This document shows positions 1-7,151 of a stretch of DNA of 12,205 nucleotides, piece by piece; position 1 is the first letter of the stretch; every line of letters begins with the position of its first letter. The translations under genes and the position numbers were made by a program. Source of the DNA: Alphaproteobacteria bacterium UBA2964 (GTDB taxonomy: Bacteria > Pseudomonadota > Alphaproteobacteria > MPNO01 > UBA2964); assembly GCA_002348425.1 (NCBI GenBank), contig DEBE01000173.1:1-12205 (forward strand), written 5' to 3'. The notes under the pieces are model-generated. The model saw only the letters and a list, made by a program, of their open reading frames with translations, had not been told where the DNA came from and made no database searches.

Positions 1-165
1 GCGTTTATAGCATTATCAACCTTTATAGGCTTTGGGGCCAATGAGTGGGTTAGTTTAAATTTTCTTAGGAAGGGATACACGCTTTCTGGTATTGTCGCCG
101 CTCGACATCGTGACGCTGCACTACGACGTTGGTATGACTTTGGTGGCAGCGCTTTGATTCAGTGA
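1..165 (+). CDS. DUF2628-like small membrane protein, C-terminal part (5' end outside window)
   Basis: Frame 1 is open from the first base to a TGA at 163-165 and gives 54 C-terminal residues. It begins with a hydrophobic stretch rich in Ala, Phe, Gly and Ile that resembles the end of a transmembrane helix. This is followed by a LRKGY motif (residues 22-26), a V-A-A-R segment and an Ala/Arg-rich end. The pattern of a hydrophobic helix, then an arginine- or lysine-containing R/K-G-Y motif, then a short soluble tail is what I recall for DUF2628 proteins. In many alphaproteobacteria these sit between hisB and hisH, and here the fragment is 18 bp upstream of hisH. The function of the family is unknown. 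Since only the end is visible, the family call rests on the motif plus position. That this stretch is coding is likely, because its stop falls just before the hisH ribosome-binding site. Confidence 0.7.
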   Translation, partial: AFIALSTFIGFGANEWVSLNFLRKGYTLSGIVAARHRDAALRRWYDFGGSALIQ

Positions 166-183
166 CCCCATAAGGAAATAAAA

Positions 184-828
184 ATGAAAGTTGTGGTTAT
201 TGATTACGGATCAGGAAATCTAAGGTCTGTTTCAAAGGCCCTAGAATTGGCTGCTTCAGAACTCTACAGAGGTTATGAGGTGATAATCTCAAGCGATCCA
301 ATAGAACTGAATGATGCAGATCATGTAATTTTGCCGGGAGTTGGGGCTTTTGGCGATTGTTATACGGGCTTGATGGCCATTGAAGGAATGGGAGAGGCAT
401 TGAAAGAGGTAACCCATTGTCGTGGCAGGCCTTTTCTTGGTATTTGTGTTGGTATGCAGTTGATGGCGGATCGAAGCCTAGAGCATGGCGAACATGCGGG
501 TCTTGGTTGGTTGGCGGGCGAAGTTTGTCCCATGAAGCCGACCTCACCCGAGATAAAAATACCGCATATGGGTTGGAACGAGCTTACATTAAATGAAGCA
601 GACCACCCGGTTCTTTCTAGCGTAAAAAATGGCGACCATGCATATTTTGTTCACAGTTTTTCAATGGAGTGTGCGAACAAAAAAGATATTTTGGCAACAA
701 CTCACTACGGAACCAATATTGTCGCAATTGTTTGTTCGGGAAATTTATTAGGTACCCAGTTTCATCCTGAAAAGAGCCAAAATACCGGATTAACAATTCT
801 AAAAAATTTTCTTGATTGGCGCCCTTAA
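184..828 (+). CDS. hisH: Imidazole glycerol phosphate synthase, glutaminase subunit HisH
   Basis: HisH hydrolyses glutamine and channels ammonia to HisF, making imidazole glycerol phosphate and AICAR in cytoplasmic histidine biosynthesis. The 214-residue protein is full length for the family. It opens with the class I amidotransferase signature IDYGSGN (residues 6-12). The nucleophile elbow GICVGMQ places Cys88 as the catalytic cysteine. The C-terminal TQFHPEKSQ (191-199) supplies His194 and Glu196 of the triad, and PHMGWN (127-132) is the conserved segment near the interface with the synthase subunit. The start ATG is preceded by AAGGAA at 172-177. The partner hisF lies 1.3 kb downstream in the same transcription unit, separated by a GNAT gene and hisA. 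No key residue is missing. Confidence 0.98.
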   Translation: MKVVVIDYGSGNLRSVSKALELAASELYRGYEVIISSDPIELNDADHVILPGVGAFGDCYTGLMAIEGMGEALKEVTHCRGRPFLGICVGMQLMADRSLEHGEHAGLGWLAGEVCPMKPTSPEIKIPHMGWNELTLNEADHPVLSSVKNGDHAYFVHSFSMECANKKDILATTHYGTNIVAIVCSGNLLGTQFHPEKSQNTGLTILKNFLDWRP

Positions 829-857
829 TTTAAAGCGGACTATTAGATGGTGTCGAG

Positions 858-1418
858 ATGAATAAAAATAAATCCAACAGTTTTGTTCAGCATATATTAG
901 CACTATCTGAATCAGAACTTGCGGATCTCTGTGATGCCGCAGAATCCGCTATTCTTGATGGCGGCGGTTTTGGCTGGTTACAGCCGCCCCCGAGAAATGT
1001 TCTGGAACGCTATTGGCGTGGAGTAATTGTAGTGCCTGAACGTGACCTTTTTGTAGCTCAATTTAATGGTAGAATAGTGGGCTCAGCACAGCTCGTTATT
1101 GCCCCCGGAAACAATGAAGCTCAGAAACACATTGCTAGTATAACGACAAACTTTGTTGCTCCGTGGGCTCGAGGTCATGGTCTTGCTCGACAGTTGACCC
1201 TGGCCGGCGAGCTCAGGGCTAAACAACGCGCGATCAAAATTATAAATTTGGATGTGAGAGAAACCCAGGAAGCAGCCATTCAAATGTATGAAAGACTCGG
1301 TTATGAACGTTGGGGTACCAACCCAAATTATGCAGTTGTAAATGGGGAAAAGATAGCCGGATATTATTATACCAAAAAGCTAGGAAGCCTAAAAAAGGGG
1401 AGGAAATCAAAAACATGA
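858..1418 (+). CDS. GNAT-family N-acetyltransferase within the his operon
   Basis: This is a 186-residue GNAT-fold protein with an unknown acceptor. The acetyl-CoA pyrophosphate-binding motif A is visible as R105-G-H-G108-L-A110, matching the R/Q-x-x-G-x-G/A rule after a hydrophobic beta strand. A second conserved region at about 130-151 reads NLDVRE and then MYERLGYE, the usual motif B pattern of GNATs. The first 50 residues are helical and include a Gly-rich segment. The final eight residues are strongly basic and are encoded by the same bases that form the hisA ribosome-binding site, so the tail may be a by-product of that overlap. The stop TGA overlaps the hisA ATG as ATGA, implying coupled translation. 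Similar GNAT genes occur between hisH and hisA in some alphaproteobacteria, to my recollection. A direct role in histidine synthesis has not been shown. The ribosome-binding site of this gene itself is weak. Confidence 0.87.
   Translation: MNKNKSNSFVQHILALSESELADLCDAAESAILDGGGFGWLQPPPRNVLERYWRGVIVVPERDLFVAQFNGRIVGSAQLVIAPGNNEAQKHIASITTNFVAPWARGHGLARQLTLAGELRAKQRAIKIINLDVRETQEAAIQMYERLGYERWGTNPNYAVVNGEKIAGYYYTKKLGSLKKGRKSKT
1397..1404 (+). promoter_or_regulatory. Strong ribosome-binding site deciding the hisA start
   Basis: GGGGAGGA lies 10 nt upstream of ATG 1415, inside the 3' end of the GNAT gene. It is one of the best Shine-Dalgarno matches in the window. It fixes the hisA start at 1415 rather than at the in-frame ATG 105 bases upstream (1310), which would add 35 unrelated residues. 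Confidence 0.8.
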
Positions 1419-2140
1419 TTTTATTTCCAGCGATTGATCTAAAAGATGGTCTTTGTGTTCGATTGCTGCGAGGTGATATGCAACAAGCGACAATTTTTAA
1501 TCCGGATCCCATCAGACAGGCCGAGGATTTTGAAACGGCCGGGTTTCAGTGGTTACATATGGTTGATCTTAATGGGGCCATTGAAGGAAAGCCGGTAAAT
1601 ACAGAAATTGTGAGTAAAGTTGTCTCATCAGTTGATATTCCTATTCAATTGGGCGGAGGCATTCGTAATAAAAAAACGCTCGAACATTGGATAAATATTG
1701 GCGTGAACCGGATTGTTCTTGGTACAGCAGCCTTGTCCGATCCGGAATTTGTTTTTCAGGCATGTGCCGATTTTCCGGGAAAAATAGTAATCGCAATCGA
1801 TGCTCGAGATGGAATGGTTGCTATAGACGGGTGGACTAAAGATTCTGGGGTGCGAGCCTTGGATTTAGCATTGCGTTTTGAAGACAGGGGGGCTGCCGCA
1901 ATTCTATTTACAGATATTAATCGTGATGGCGCTATGGGTGGGGTCAATATTGAAGCTACAGTGGATCTAGCGTTTTCATTAACTACGCCGGTGATAGCTT
2001 CAGGCGGTGTTTCATCGCTGAATGACCTAAAAGAGCTTAAAGAAAATGCGACTGCAGGTATACAGGGTGTAATATGTGGTCGGGCACTATATGATGGTAG
2101 AATTGAACCTTCTGAAGCTATTGCTTTGTTAAGGGATTAA
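1415..2140 (+). CDS. hisA: Phosphoribosyl-ProFAR isomerase HisA
   Basis: HisA is the (beta/alpha)8-barrel enzyme that carries out the Amadori rearrangement of ProFAR to PRFAR, the substrate of HisHF. From ATG 1415 the protein is 241 residues, the usual length, and begins with the family signature FPAIDLKDG. Asp8 in that signature and Asp129 in IAIDARDG are in the positions of the two catalytic aspartates. Phosphate-binding loops typical of the barrel are visible as LGGGIR (79-84), FTDINRDG (165-172) and ASGGVS (195-200). The frame is open further upstream, but the longer reading encodes non-homologous sequence overlapping the GNAT gene, so the ATG with the strong ribosome-binding site is chosen. 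It overlaps the GNAT stop by 4 bases and is followed 19 bp later by hisF. Confidence 0.98.
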   Translation: MILFPAIDLKDGLCVRLLRGDMQQATIFNPDPIRQAEDFETAGFQWLHMVDLNGAIEGKPVNTEIVSKVVSSVDIPIQLGGGIRNKKTLEHWINIGVNRIVLGTAALSDPEFVFQACADFPGKIVIAIDARDGMVAIDGWTKDSGVRALDLALRFEDRGAAAILFTDINRDGAMGGVNIEATVDLAFSLTTPVIASGGVSSLNDLKELKENATAGIQGVICGRALYDGRIEPSEAIALLRD

Positions 2141-2159
2141 AACGAAGAAAGCTTTAAAA

Positions 2160-2921
2160 ATGCTAAAAATGCGAATTATACCCTGCTTAGATGTAAAGAA
2201 TGGGCGCACAGTTAAGGGGGTTAATTTTGTAAACCTTATAGATGCAGGTGATCCAGTGGAGCAAGCAAGGCTATATGATAAAGCGGGCGCTGACGAGTTG
2301 TGTTTTTTGGATATTACGGCTTCTCATGAAAATAGAGATACATTATTTGAAGTTGTTAGCCGCACTGCGGAACAATGTTTTATACCCTTGACCGTTGGCG
2401 GTGGCGTGCGAACGAATGAAGACATTCGAAAGCTTCTCCTTACGGGGGCTGATAAAGTTTCGATTAACTCCGCTGCCGTTCAAAGACCCGAGTTTGTCGG
2501 AGAAGCAGCAGCTAAATACGGATCGCAATGTATAGTGGTGGCAATCGATGCTAAAAATTGTGGGTCTCAGTCATGGGAAATCTTCACTCACGGTGGCCGT
2601 AAAGCTACTGGCATTGATGCTGTAGAGTGGGCGAAAAGAATGGAAAAATTCGGTGCAGGTGAAATTTTACTCACCTCTATGGATCGCGATGGAACAAAAA
2701 ATGGATTTGATTTGGAATTAACTCGTACTGTTGCAGATGCTATATCAATTCCAGTAATTGCTTCTGGCGGTGCGGGAACCATTGGCCATTTGGTGGCCGG
2801 TATTCAAGAAGGGCATGCCACTGCGGTGTTGGCAGCATCGATATTTCATTTTGGAACTTTTAAGATTTCTCATGTTAAGGAGCACATGGCGGCTGCCGGC
2901 ATTGCTGTCCGAGGGGTTTAG
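2160..2921 (+). CDS. hisF: Imidazole glycerol phosphate synthase, cyclase subunit HisF
   Basis: HisF uses ammonia delivered by HisH to convert PRFAR to imidazole glycerol phosphate and AICAR. The 253-residue protein has the N-terminal signature [11 protein letters not shown], with Asp11 as the first catalytic residue, and VVAIDAK with Asp130 as the second. Barrel phosphate loops are seen at TVGGGVR (78-84) and ASGGAG. The start at 2160 gives Met-Leu-Lys before the signature, which is the usual family N-terminus. A second in-frame ATG at 2169 is possible but would shorten it by three residues. The ribosome-binding site is weak (GAAG-like bases about a dozen nucleotides upstream). The conserved HisA and HisF barrels follow one another directly, as in most his operons. 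Confidence 0.98.
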   Translation: MLKMRIIPCLDVKNGRTVKGVNFVNLIDAGDPVEQARLYDKAGADELCFLDITASHENRDTLFEVVSRTAEQCFIPLTVGGGVRTNEDIRKLLLTGADKVSINSAAVQRPEFVGEAAAKYGSQCIVVAIDAKNCGSQSWEIFTHGGRKATGIDAVEWAKRMEKFGAGEILLTSMDRDGTKNGFDLELTRTVADAISIPVIASGGAGTIGHLVAGIQEGHATAVLAASIFHFGTFKISHVKEHMAAAGIAVRGV

Positions 2922-2954
2922 TCAGCATTATAATCCGAAAAACGGAGTTGTTTA

Positions 2955-3290
2955 ATGGGTGATTTAGATAGACATAGTGAAGTTTTACAAAGGCTTTATG
3001 ACGTAATAGAAGTTCGTAAAAACAAGAGCCCGGAGGCATCGTACACTGCAGAGCTATTGAGTATTGGTGTGGAGAAGGTGGCGCAAAAGTTGGGTGAAGA
3101 GGCGGTCGAAACTGTAATTGCGGTCACTCAGGGAAAAACTAACGCAGTTATTCATGAAAGTGCTGACTTACTATATCATTTACTGGTAGCGTGGGCTGTC
3201 ACTGGTGTTAGGCCAGAAGCTGTTTGGGCGGAATTAGCTAAACGAGAAGGTAAATCTGGAATAACCGAGAAAGCTCTAAGAGGAAAGTAG
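2955..3290 (+). CDS. hisE: Phosphoribosyl-ATP pyrophosphohydrolase HisE
   Basis: HisE removes pyrophosphate from phosphoribosyl-ATP, the second step of histidine synthesis. It belongs to the all-alpha MazG-like NTP pyrophosphohydrolase superfamily. The 111-residue protein shows the metal-binding acidic patches expected: GEEAVET (47-53) and HESADLLYHLL (67-77), which supply Glu48, Glu49, Glu52, Glu68 and Asp71. Its size and lack of a HisI domain show a stand-alone HisE, as in alphaproteobacteria, in contrast to the HisIE fusion of enterobacteria. No hisI is visible in the window. A GGAG at 2944-2947 supports the ATG at 2955. It is the last recognisable his gene of the cluster. Confidence 0.97.
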   Translation: MGDLDRHSEVLQRLYDVIEVRKNKSPEASYTAELLSIGVEKVAQKLGEEAVETVIAVTQGKTNAVIHESADLLYHLLVAWAVTGVRPEAVWAELAKREGKSGITEKALRGK

Positions 3291-3317
3291 GTCGAAAATT
3301 TAATAGCAGAAAGTACT

Positions 3318-3719
3318 ATGGCAATTTATGATGAAAATAATATCTTTGCAAAGATATTGCGCGGGGAACTCCCCTGTAAGAAAGTTTTGGAAACAAAACA
3401 TGCTTTGGCTTTTCATGATATAAACCCTCAAGCACCAGTTCATGTATTAGTCATACCTAAAGGAGCATATATTTCCCTAGATGATTTTGTTTCTAAAGCA
3501 AGTAATGATCAAATTGTTGGATTCTGGAGGGCCGTGGGTGAAGTGGCACAAGTTCTCAATCTTACTGACAGTGGTTTTCGAATTCTGTCTAATCACAGTG
3601 CCCACGCTCACCAAGAGGTTTTTCACCTTCATGTCCATATCTTGGGCGGGCGGCCACTTGGCCCCATGTTGGCGGGGGGCGATATCCCGCCAGATGGGAC
3701 GTGGGAGCCTTTCGGCTAG
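3318..3719 (+). CDS. HIT-family nucleotide-binding hydrolase (HinT-like)
   Basis: This is a 133-residue histidine-triad protein of the HinT branch, whose members hydrolyse purine nucleoside phosphoramidates such as AMP-lysine or AMP-amine. The N-terminal segment from NIFAKILRGELPCK to FHDINPQAPVHVLVIPK is characteristic of HinT. The active-site triad FHLHVHILGG places His103, His105 and His107, with the central His105 as presumed nucleophile. It follows hisE by 27 bp on the same strand, so co-transcription is likely. HIT genes next to hisE occur in several alphaproteobacteria, to my recollection. The C-terminal residues (Gly-Gly-Asp-Ile-Pro-Pro onward) are encoded by an unusually GC-rich stretch for this window. 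The ribosome-binding site is weak (AGAAAG-like). The biological substrate cannot be told from sequence. Confidence 0.93.
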   Translation: MAIYDENNIFAKILRGELPCKKVLETKHALAFHDINPQAPVHVLVIPKGAYISLDDFVSKASNDQIVGFWRAVGEVAQVLNLTDSGFRILSNHSAHAHQEVFHLHVHILGGRPLGPMLAGGDIPPDGTWEPFG

Positions 3720-3728
3720 TTTTGATTG

Positions 3729-3756
3729 TTGAGATTGATTGATGAGGATTTATTTT
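3729..3756 (+). promoter_or_regulatory. Possible promoter of the GST gene
   Basis: TTGAGA (3729-3734) and TATTTT (3751-3756) are 16 bp apart in the gap between the HIT and GST genes. They match the sigma-70 -35 and -10 boxes at 5/6 and 4/6. Transcription would start near 3763, about 20 bases before the ATG. The call is a visual match in T-rich DNA and so is weak. Confidence 0.3.
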
Positions 3757-3764
3757 TTTTTAAA

Positions 3765-3781
3765 TTTGAATTTTATTCAAA
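3765..3781 (+). repeat. AT-rich inverted repeat immediately before the GST start codon
   Basis: TTTGAAT, a 3-base loop TTT, and ATTCAAA form a perfect 7-bp stem ending one base before ATG 3782. No Shine-Dalgarno sequence lies between it and the start codon. The only GAGGA is at 3744-3748, 33 nt upstream. The low GC of the stem makes it a poor terminator. It could affect translation start, but this is speculative. Confidence 0.4.
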
Positions 3782-4570
3782 ATGTTAATTCTTTATGACG
3801 GCACCACTTCGGTTTGTGCAATTAAAGTCCGTTTAACTCTATTTGAAATGGGCTTAGAGTTTCAAAGTTATAACGTTAATTTAAGGGATGGAGAACAGTT
3901 TTCCTCAAATTATCTTAGGCTGAATCCAAACGCCGTTGTTCCTACTTTGATTGATGGGGACACAGTTGTCCTAGAATCAACCATAATTATGCAATACATC
4001 GAAGAGTTAAATGAAAAAATTTCTTTGGTGCCGCAAACCCCGCAAACTCGAGCGATCATGCGCACCTGGTTAAAAAAAATCGACGAAATTATCCACCCAG
4101 CCACCGGTGTTCTTACCCACGCTACGGCATTTCGACCGTCCTTCCTACAAAAATCAAAACAGGAACAAAAAGTTCATTTAAATAAAATACCAGATATTGG
4201 ACGCAGAAATCGACAGGAAGCAGTTTATAGAGATGGGTTGTCTTCCCCATTTGTTGGAAACGCAGTGTGGACGTACGATAAATTCATTAAAGAGTTGGAT
4301 GACGTCTTGAAAAGGCAGGATTTTATTGCTGGCCGACTATATTCCTTAGCTGATGCCGCGGTGACCCCCTATATTAATAGATTGTCAGCGCTCAAGTTGC
4401 TGGCGGTATGGAAAGAGAAAGCCCCAGCGGTTTGTGATTGGTATAAGCGCATCCAGTCAAGACCATCGTTTGACTTGGCCGTGACGAATTATCTCGAGCA
4501 GGGTGATATCAAACAATTTTCTCAGGTTGACGATAATATCTCAGATGTAGCAAGAAGAATTTTAAACTAA
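3782..4570 (+). CDS. Glutathione S-transferase-family protein
   Basis: This 262-residue protein has the two-domain cytosolic GST layout. The thioredoxin-like N-terminal domain (about 1-80) includes NPNAVVPTL, with the cis-Pro54 that binds the glutathione backbone, and ES (Glu65-Ser66), which contacts the gamma-glutamyl group. The helical C-terminal domain covers about 90-235 and ends in a motif region resembling 'W..RI..RPSF'. The candidate active-site residues near the N-terminus are Ser10 and Cys12, so a Ser- or Cys-type (beta, omega or beta-etherase-like) GST is possible. The substrate is unknown. It converges on gshB, the glutathione-making gene, with 17 bp between the two stops. The upstream gap is T-rich and no good ribosome-binding site precedes the ATG, which is nonetheless the only start that preserves the full N-terminal domain. 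Confidence 0.87.
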   Translation: MLILYDGTTSVCAIKVRLTLFEMGLEFQSYNVNLRDGEQFSSNYLRLNPNAVVPTLIDGDTVVLESTIIMQYIEELNEKISLVPQTPQTRAIMRTWLKKIDEIIHPATGVLTHATAFRPSFLQKSKQEQKVHLNKIPDIGRRNRQEAVYRDGLSSPFVGNAVWTYDKFIKELDDVLKRQDFIAGRLYSLADAAVTPYINRLSALKLLAVWKEKAPAVCDWYKRIQSRPSFDLAVTNYLEQGDIKQFSQVDDNISDVARRILN

Positions 4571-4587
4571 AAGAGGGCTTATTAAGG

Positions 4588-5544
4588 CTATCTGGTTTTC
4601 AGATCATCATATCGCTCTTCAATAGCGTCCCATATACGCTGCTCGATCTGTATTCCGTCAAGAGCATTAATTTCTTGAATTCCCGTCGGTGATGTCACAT
4701 TAATCTCTGTTAAATAATCACCAATAATATCAATACCTACAAAAATTAGTCCTCGTTCTTTTAACGTTGGTCCGATCATTTTACAAATTTCAAACTCTTG
4801 ATGTGTCAATGATGTTTTCTGTGCTGATCCCCCCGCGTGAAAATTAGCCCGGGCATCTCCTGAGGCTGGGATCCTTAAAACGCCGCCGACTGGAGCGCCG
4901 TCTACTAATATAATTCGTTTATCTCCTTCCCTAACTTCGGGCAAATATTTTTGAATTATTATTGGCTCCCGATATTTTTCCGCGAACATATCTAATAGCG
5001 CCCCTAAGTTTTCGTCCTCAGGCAAAATGTGGAAAACATCGGCCCCACCATTACCATACAAAGGTTTTACAATTATATCTCGGTGTTCTTCACGAAAGGT
5101 AACGATTTGGGCCCTATTGGAAGTAATTAAAGTGGGTGGGAGAATTCCCTCAAAATGAGTTGCGAGCAATTTCTCGGGCGAATTGCGCACTTGTATCGGG
5201 TCATTTACAACAAGAGTCTCGGGGTGAATGTGTTCCAAAAGATGCGTTGCAGTAATATATGACATATCAAATGGGGGGTCTTGTCTCATTAAAACAACAT
5301 CTAACTTAGAAAGGTCAGTGAACTCTGATTTTCCCAGAGTGTAATGGTTATTTTTTTCCCGCCTTAATTCGGCTGGCTTTATTTCCGCAAATAATTTGCC
5401 ATTAACTAGGGCTAGGCTAGAAGGCAAATAATAAAACAGTTTATGTCCCCGTTTTTGCGCTTCAATTGCAAGTATAAAGGTACTATCAACATTGATATCG
5501 ATATTTTCGATAGGATCCATTTGGATCGCGACAGTTAAACTCAT
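4588..5544 (-). CDS. gshB: Glutathione synthetase
   Basis: GshB ligates glycine to gamma-glutamylcysteine with ATP, the second step of cytosolic glutathione synthesis. The 318-residue length fits the bacterial ATP-grasp enzyme. Family motifs run in order: LMRQDPPFDM (85-94), VNDP..VRNSPEKL (113-126), the ATP-grasp phosphate-binding region VKPLYGNGGADV (159-170), EVREGDKRII (203-212), and NVTSPTGIQEI (282-292), which carries the metal-binding asparagine. All key segments are intact. AAAGGA (RNA sense, at 5555-5550) lies 5 nt before the ATG. It is the last gene of a leftward group that starts with rsmI, and it follows the SirB1-family gene by 35 bp. It ends 17 bp from the stop of the convergent GST gene. 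Confidence 0.98.
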   Translation of the reverse strand: MSLTVAIQMDPIENIDINVDSTFILAIEAQKRGHKLFYYLPSSLALVNGKLFAEIKPAELRREKNNHYTLGKSEFTDLSKLDVVLMRQDPPFDMSYITATHLLEHIHPETLVVNDPIQVRNSPEKLLATHFEGILPPTLITSNRAQIVTFREEHRDIIVKPLYGNGGADVFHILPEDENLGALLDMFAEKYREPIIIQKYLPEVREGDKRIILVDGAPVGGVLRIPASGDARANFHAGGSAQKTSLTHQEFEICKMIGPTLKERGLIFVGIDIIGDYLTEINVTSPTGIQEINALDGIQIEQRIWDAIEERYDDLKTR

Positions 5545-5579
5545 TTGGTTCCTTTGGCGTTAGCAGGTTAATAAGGAAT

Positions 5580-6431
5580 TTAGTGAAGGATTTTTTTTAC
5601 CTTAAACAGCATAGTTTCCGCCTCCCTGCGTTCCGAGTTTTTGGCGGTTTTTTCTATAAATCCTTCTAATATTTCAGTAGATTTTTTTAAATTACCTATT
5701 TTGTAATAAAATAAACTCGCCTCTTGTAAAATCACCCATTGGCTTGGGGCTATTAAGAGCATCCGTTCCATAATCTGCATGGCTCTTTTTAAATCATTTG
5801 AAGATATGGCACGCAATTTAATATTATTTAGTAATCGAAGCAGTGTTTCTCTCGAACTTAGAGAGCAAGAATGTTGTGGTAAAAGTTCTGTGTCCATTCC
5901 ATTGACCTGCTTTAAGATGTGTCTTAAATCCGGCGTGTCTCGTTCGATGGCGTTATTAAATGGATCGATGATTTTTCTTTTGGATTCATGCTCTAGACGG
6001 ATTAGAAAATGTCCTGGAAAATTAATGCCGGTTGCTTTCCAGCCTAATCGATGTGCTACGTCCAAATATATTATTCCTAATCCTACAGGCAAACCTTTGC
6101 GACGTTCAATGATATTTATCATATTGGCATTTTGGGGATCATCATACGTATCACTATCACCAGTATAACCCCGATTTGTCACGATTATTTCCTTTAGGCA
6201 ATTTATTCGATTATCCAGAGTTGCTTTCTTTGTTTTTCCAATGATATCACTTACGTCACTGGCTATTTGAATTAGATGATCAAGATAAAATTCTATTTTC
6301 TTATTCGGGTTGTCCATTGCACCCAACAAAAGGGCAACCCCCCCTATTTCAAATTCCTCATCACACAACTTGCCAATTTTCCTCAGCGTGTTTTCGATAT
6401 TTTGAGATGATTTGATAGAAAATGTTTTCAT
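5580..6431 (-). CDS. SirB1-family transglutaminase-like/TPR protein
   Basis: The 283-residue protein (from ATG 6431) resembles the SirB1/YchA family. An N-terminal helical region of about 60 residues precedes a transglutaminase-like core. The family hallmarks are RKGLPVGLGIIYLDVAHRLGW (111-131), FPGHFLIRL (138-146) and IDPFNN (155-160). Residues about 195-275 look like paired TPR-type helices with a K-I-G-N turn. His141 and Asp156 match the His and Asp of the transglutaminase triad. The position where papain-like relatives have Cys appears to be Gly117, so it may not be an active thiol enzyme. A GTG at 6443 is a second possible start that would overlap the BON gene by 8 bases. The ATG lies 4 bases after that gene's stop. 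Neither has a clear ribosome-binding site. Its function is unknown, and the adjacency to gshB and the BON lipoprotein does not settle it. Confidence 0.86.
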   Translation of the reverse strand: MKTFSIKSSQNIENTLRKIGKLCDEEFEIGGVALLLGAMDNPNKKIEFYLDHLIQIASDVSDIIGKTKKATLDNRINCLKEIIVTNRGYTGDSDTYDDPQNANMINIIERRKGLPVGLGIIYLDVAHRLGWKATGINFPGHFLIRLEHESKRKIIDPFNNAIERDTPDLRHILKQVNGMDTELLPQHSCSLSSRETLLRLLNNIKLRAISSNDLKRAMQIMERMLLIAPSQWVILQEASLFYYKIGNLKKSTEILEGFIEKTAKNSERREAETMLFKVKKILH

Positions 6432-6435
6432 TGGT

Positions 6436-7044
6436 TTAACCACGACGAATTTTTTTTTCTATAATTACATAGCTCAAAACCCGCCTTACGTAATTAATTT
6501 GTCTCGCATGGTTCAAAACCCGCTCAAGTTCATCGGCAGTATCAGCAACACCTAAAAGGTAAACAGTACCCCTGACAACATTTATAGAATAGTTTATCGC
6601 AGCTATTTTTTTGTCTAATGCTATGGAGGTCTTTAGTTGCGCGGAGATCCAAGCATCTCTTGTAAAATCTGCGAGACTATTTGCTTTAAAAACCCCCAAT
6701 TCATTAATGACTTCTTTAGCCCCCCCCGCTTTCCAAGCTAAACGAACCGCATCCTGGCGTAGCTGGTCGCTGGAGACTAACCCTGTTAATAGGACGCGCC
6801 CGTTAAATACGGCTATGTTGGCCCTTGTTATTATTTCTTCATTATGATCAAGCCATAAATTACTGATACGGGCCCGAATACCTAAGTCAATGGCGGCGTT
6901 TTTCAATCCCCGTTTGTCTGACACGGCATTGGCGACCCAGGCGCCTGTTCCCACGGCCGCGCCAAAACAACCACTGAGTAAAACACCTGTAAAGCATGTG
7001 ATGGTGACAATAATTGCCGTGTGTTTTAAAGACTTAAAGAACAT
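6436..7044 (-). CDS. Outer-membrane-type lipoprotein with two BON domains (DolP/YraP-like)
   Basis: The reading frame is open from 7122, but the likely start is ATG 7044. From there a classic lipoprotein signal begins: Lys-containing n-region, hydrophobic core, then LLSG-Cys26. The mature protein, about 177 residues, carries two BON domains at roughly 55-115 and 125-198, each with the Gly-x-Val-x-L-x-G pattern (GRVLLTG and GTVYLLG). BON pairs bind phospholipid head groups. In E. coli DolP (YraP) this architecture maintains outer-membrane integrity. The +2 residue after Cys is Phe, not Asp, compatible with outer-membrane sorting by the E. coli rule. It follows rsmI on the same strand by 107 bp, and a possible promoter lies in that gap. 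The DolP relationship is by architecture and neighbourhood, not proven orthology. Confidence 0.87.
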   Translation of the reverse strand: MFFKSLKHTAIIVTITCFTGVLLSGCFGAAVGTGAWVANAVSDKRGLKNAAIDLGIRARISNLWLDHNEEIITRANIAVFNGRVLLTGLVSSDQLRQDAVRLAWKAGGAKEVINELGVFKANSLADFTRDAWISAQLKTSIALDKKIAAINYSINVVRGTVYLLGVADTADELERVLNHARQINYVRRVLSYVIIEKKIRRG

Positions 7045-7070
7045 TTCAAATTTCCATTTCTTTCTCAGCC

Positions 7071-7099
7071 ATTTTGCACAGTTGGTTTTTGGGTGCCAA
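7071..7099 (-). promoter_or_regulatory. Possible promoter of the BON lipoprotein gene
   Basis: On the minus strand TTGGCA (7099-7094) is followed after 17 bp by CAAAAT (7076-7071). These match the sigma-70 boxes at 5/6 and 4/6. The start of transcription would be near 7064, 20 bases before ATG 7044. If real, it excludes the upstream in-frame start at 7122. This is a visual match only. Confidence 0.35.
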
Positions 7100-7151
7100 G
7101 ATCCAATTTTATTAGAAAGCAAAAAAGTATTTTATGGGATTATCTCTATAA

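Noticed and set aside
1310..1414. A longer hisA with 35 extra N-terminal residues
   Set aside because: The extension is the GNAT gene read in another frame, and the family signature begins right at the ATG 1415 that follows a strong ribosome-binding site.
3671..3691. GC-rich hairpin GGCGGG ... CCCGCC near the end of the HIT gene, as a terminator
   Set aside because: It lies inside the coding sequence for the conserved C-terminal Gly/Pro region and is not directly followed by a T run. The T run at 3753-3761 is more than 60 bp away.
7045..7122. A longer BON protein starting at 7122
   Set aside because: It would place 26 polar residues before a clean lipoprotein signal, and a promoter candidate sits within this stretch.
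7045..7151. A degenerate yraN between rsmI and the BON gene
   Set aside because: The 107-bp gap contains no readable similarity to the UPF0102 family, only a promoter-like pair and short chance ORFs.
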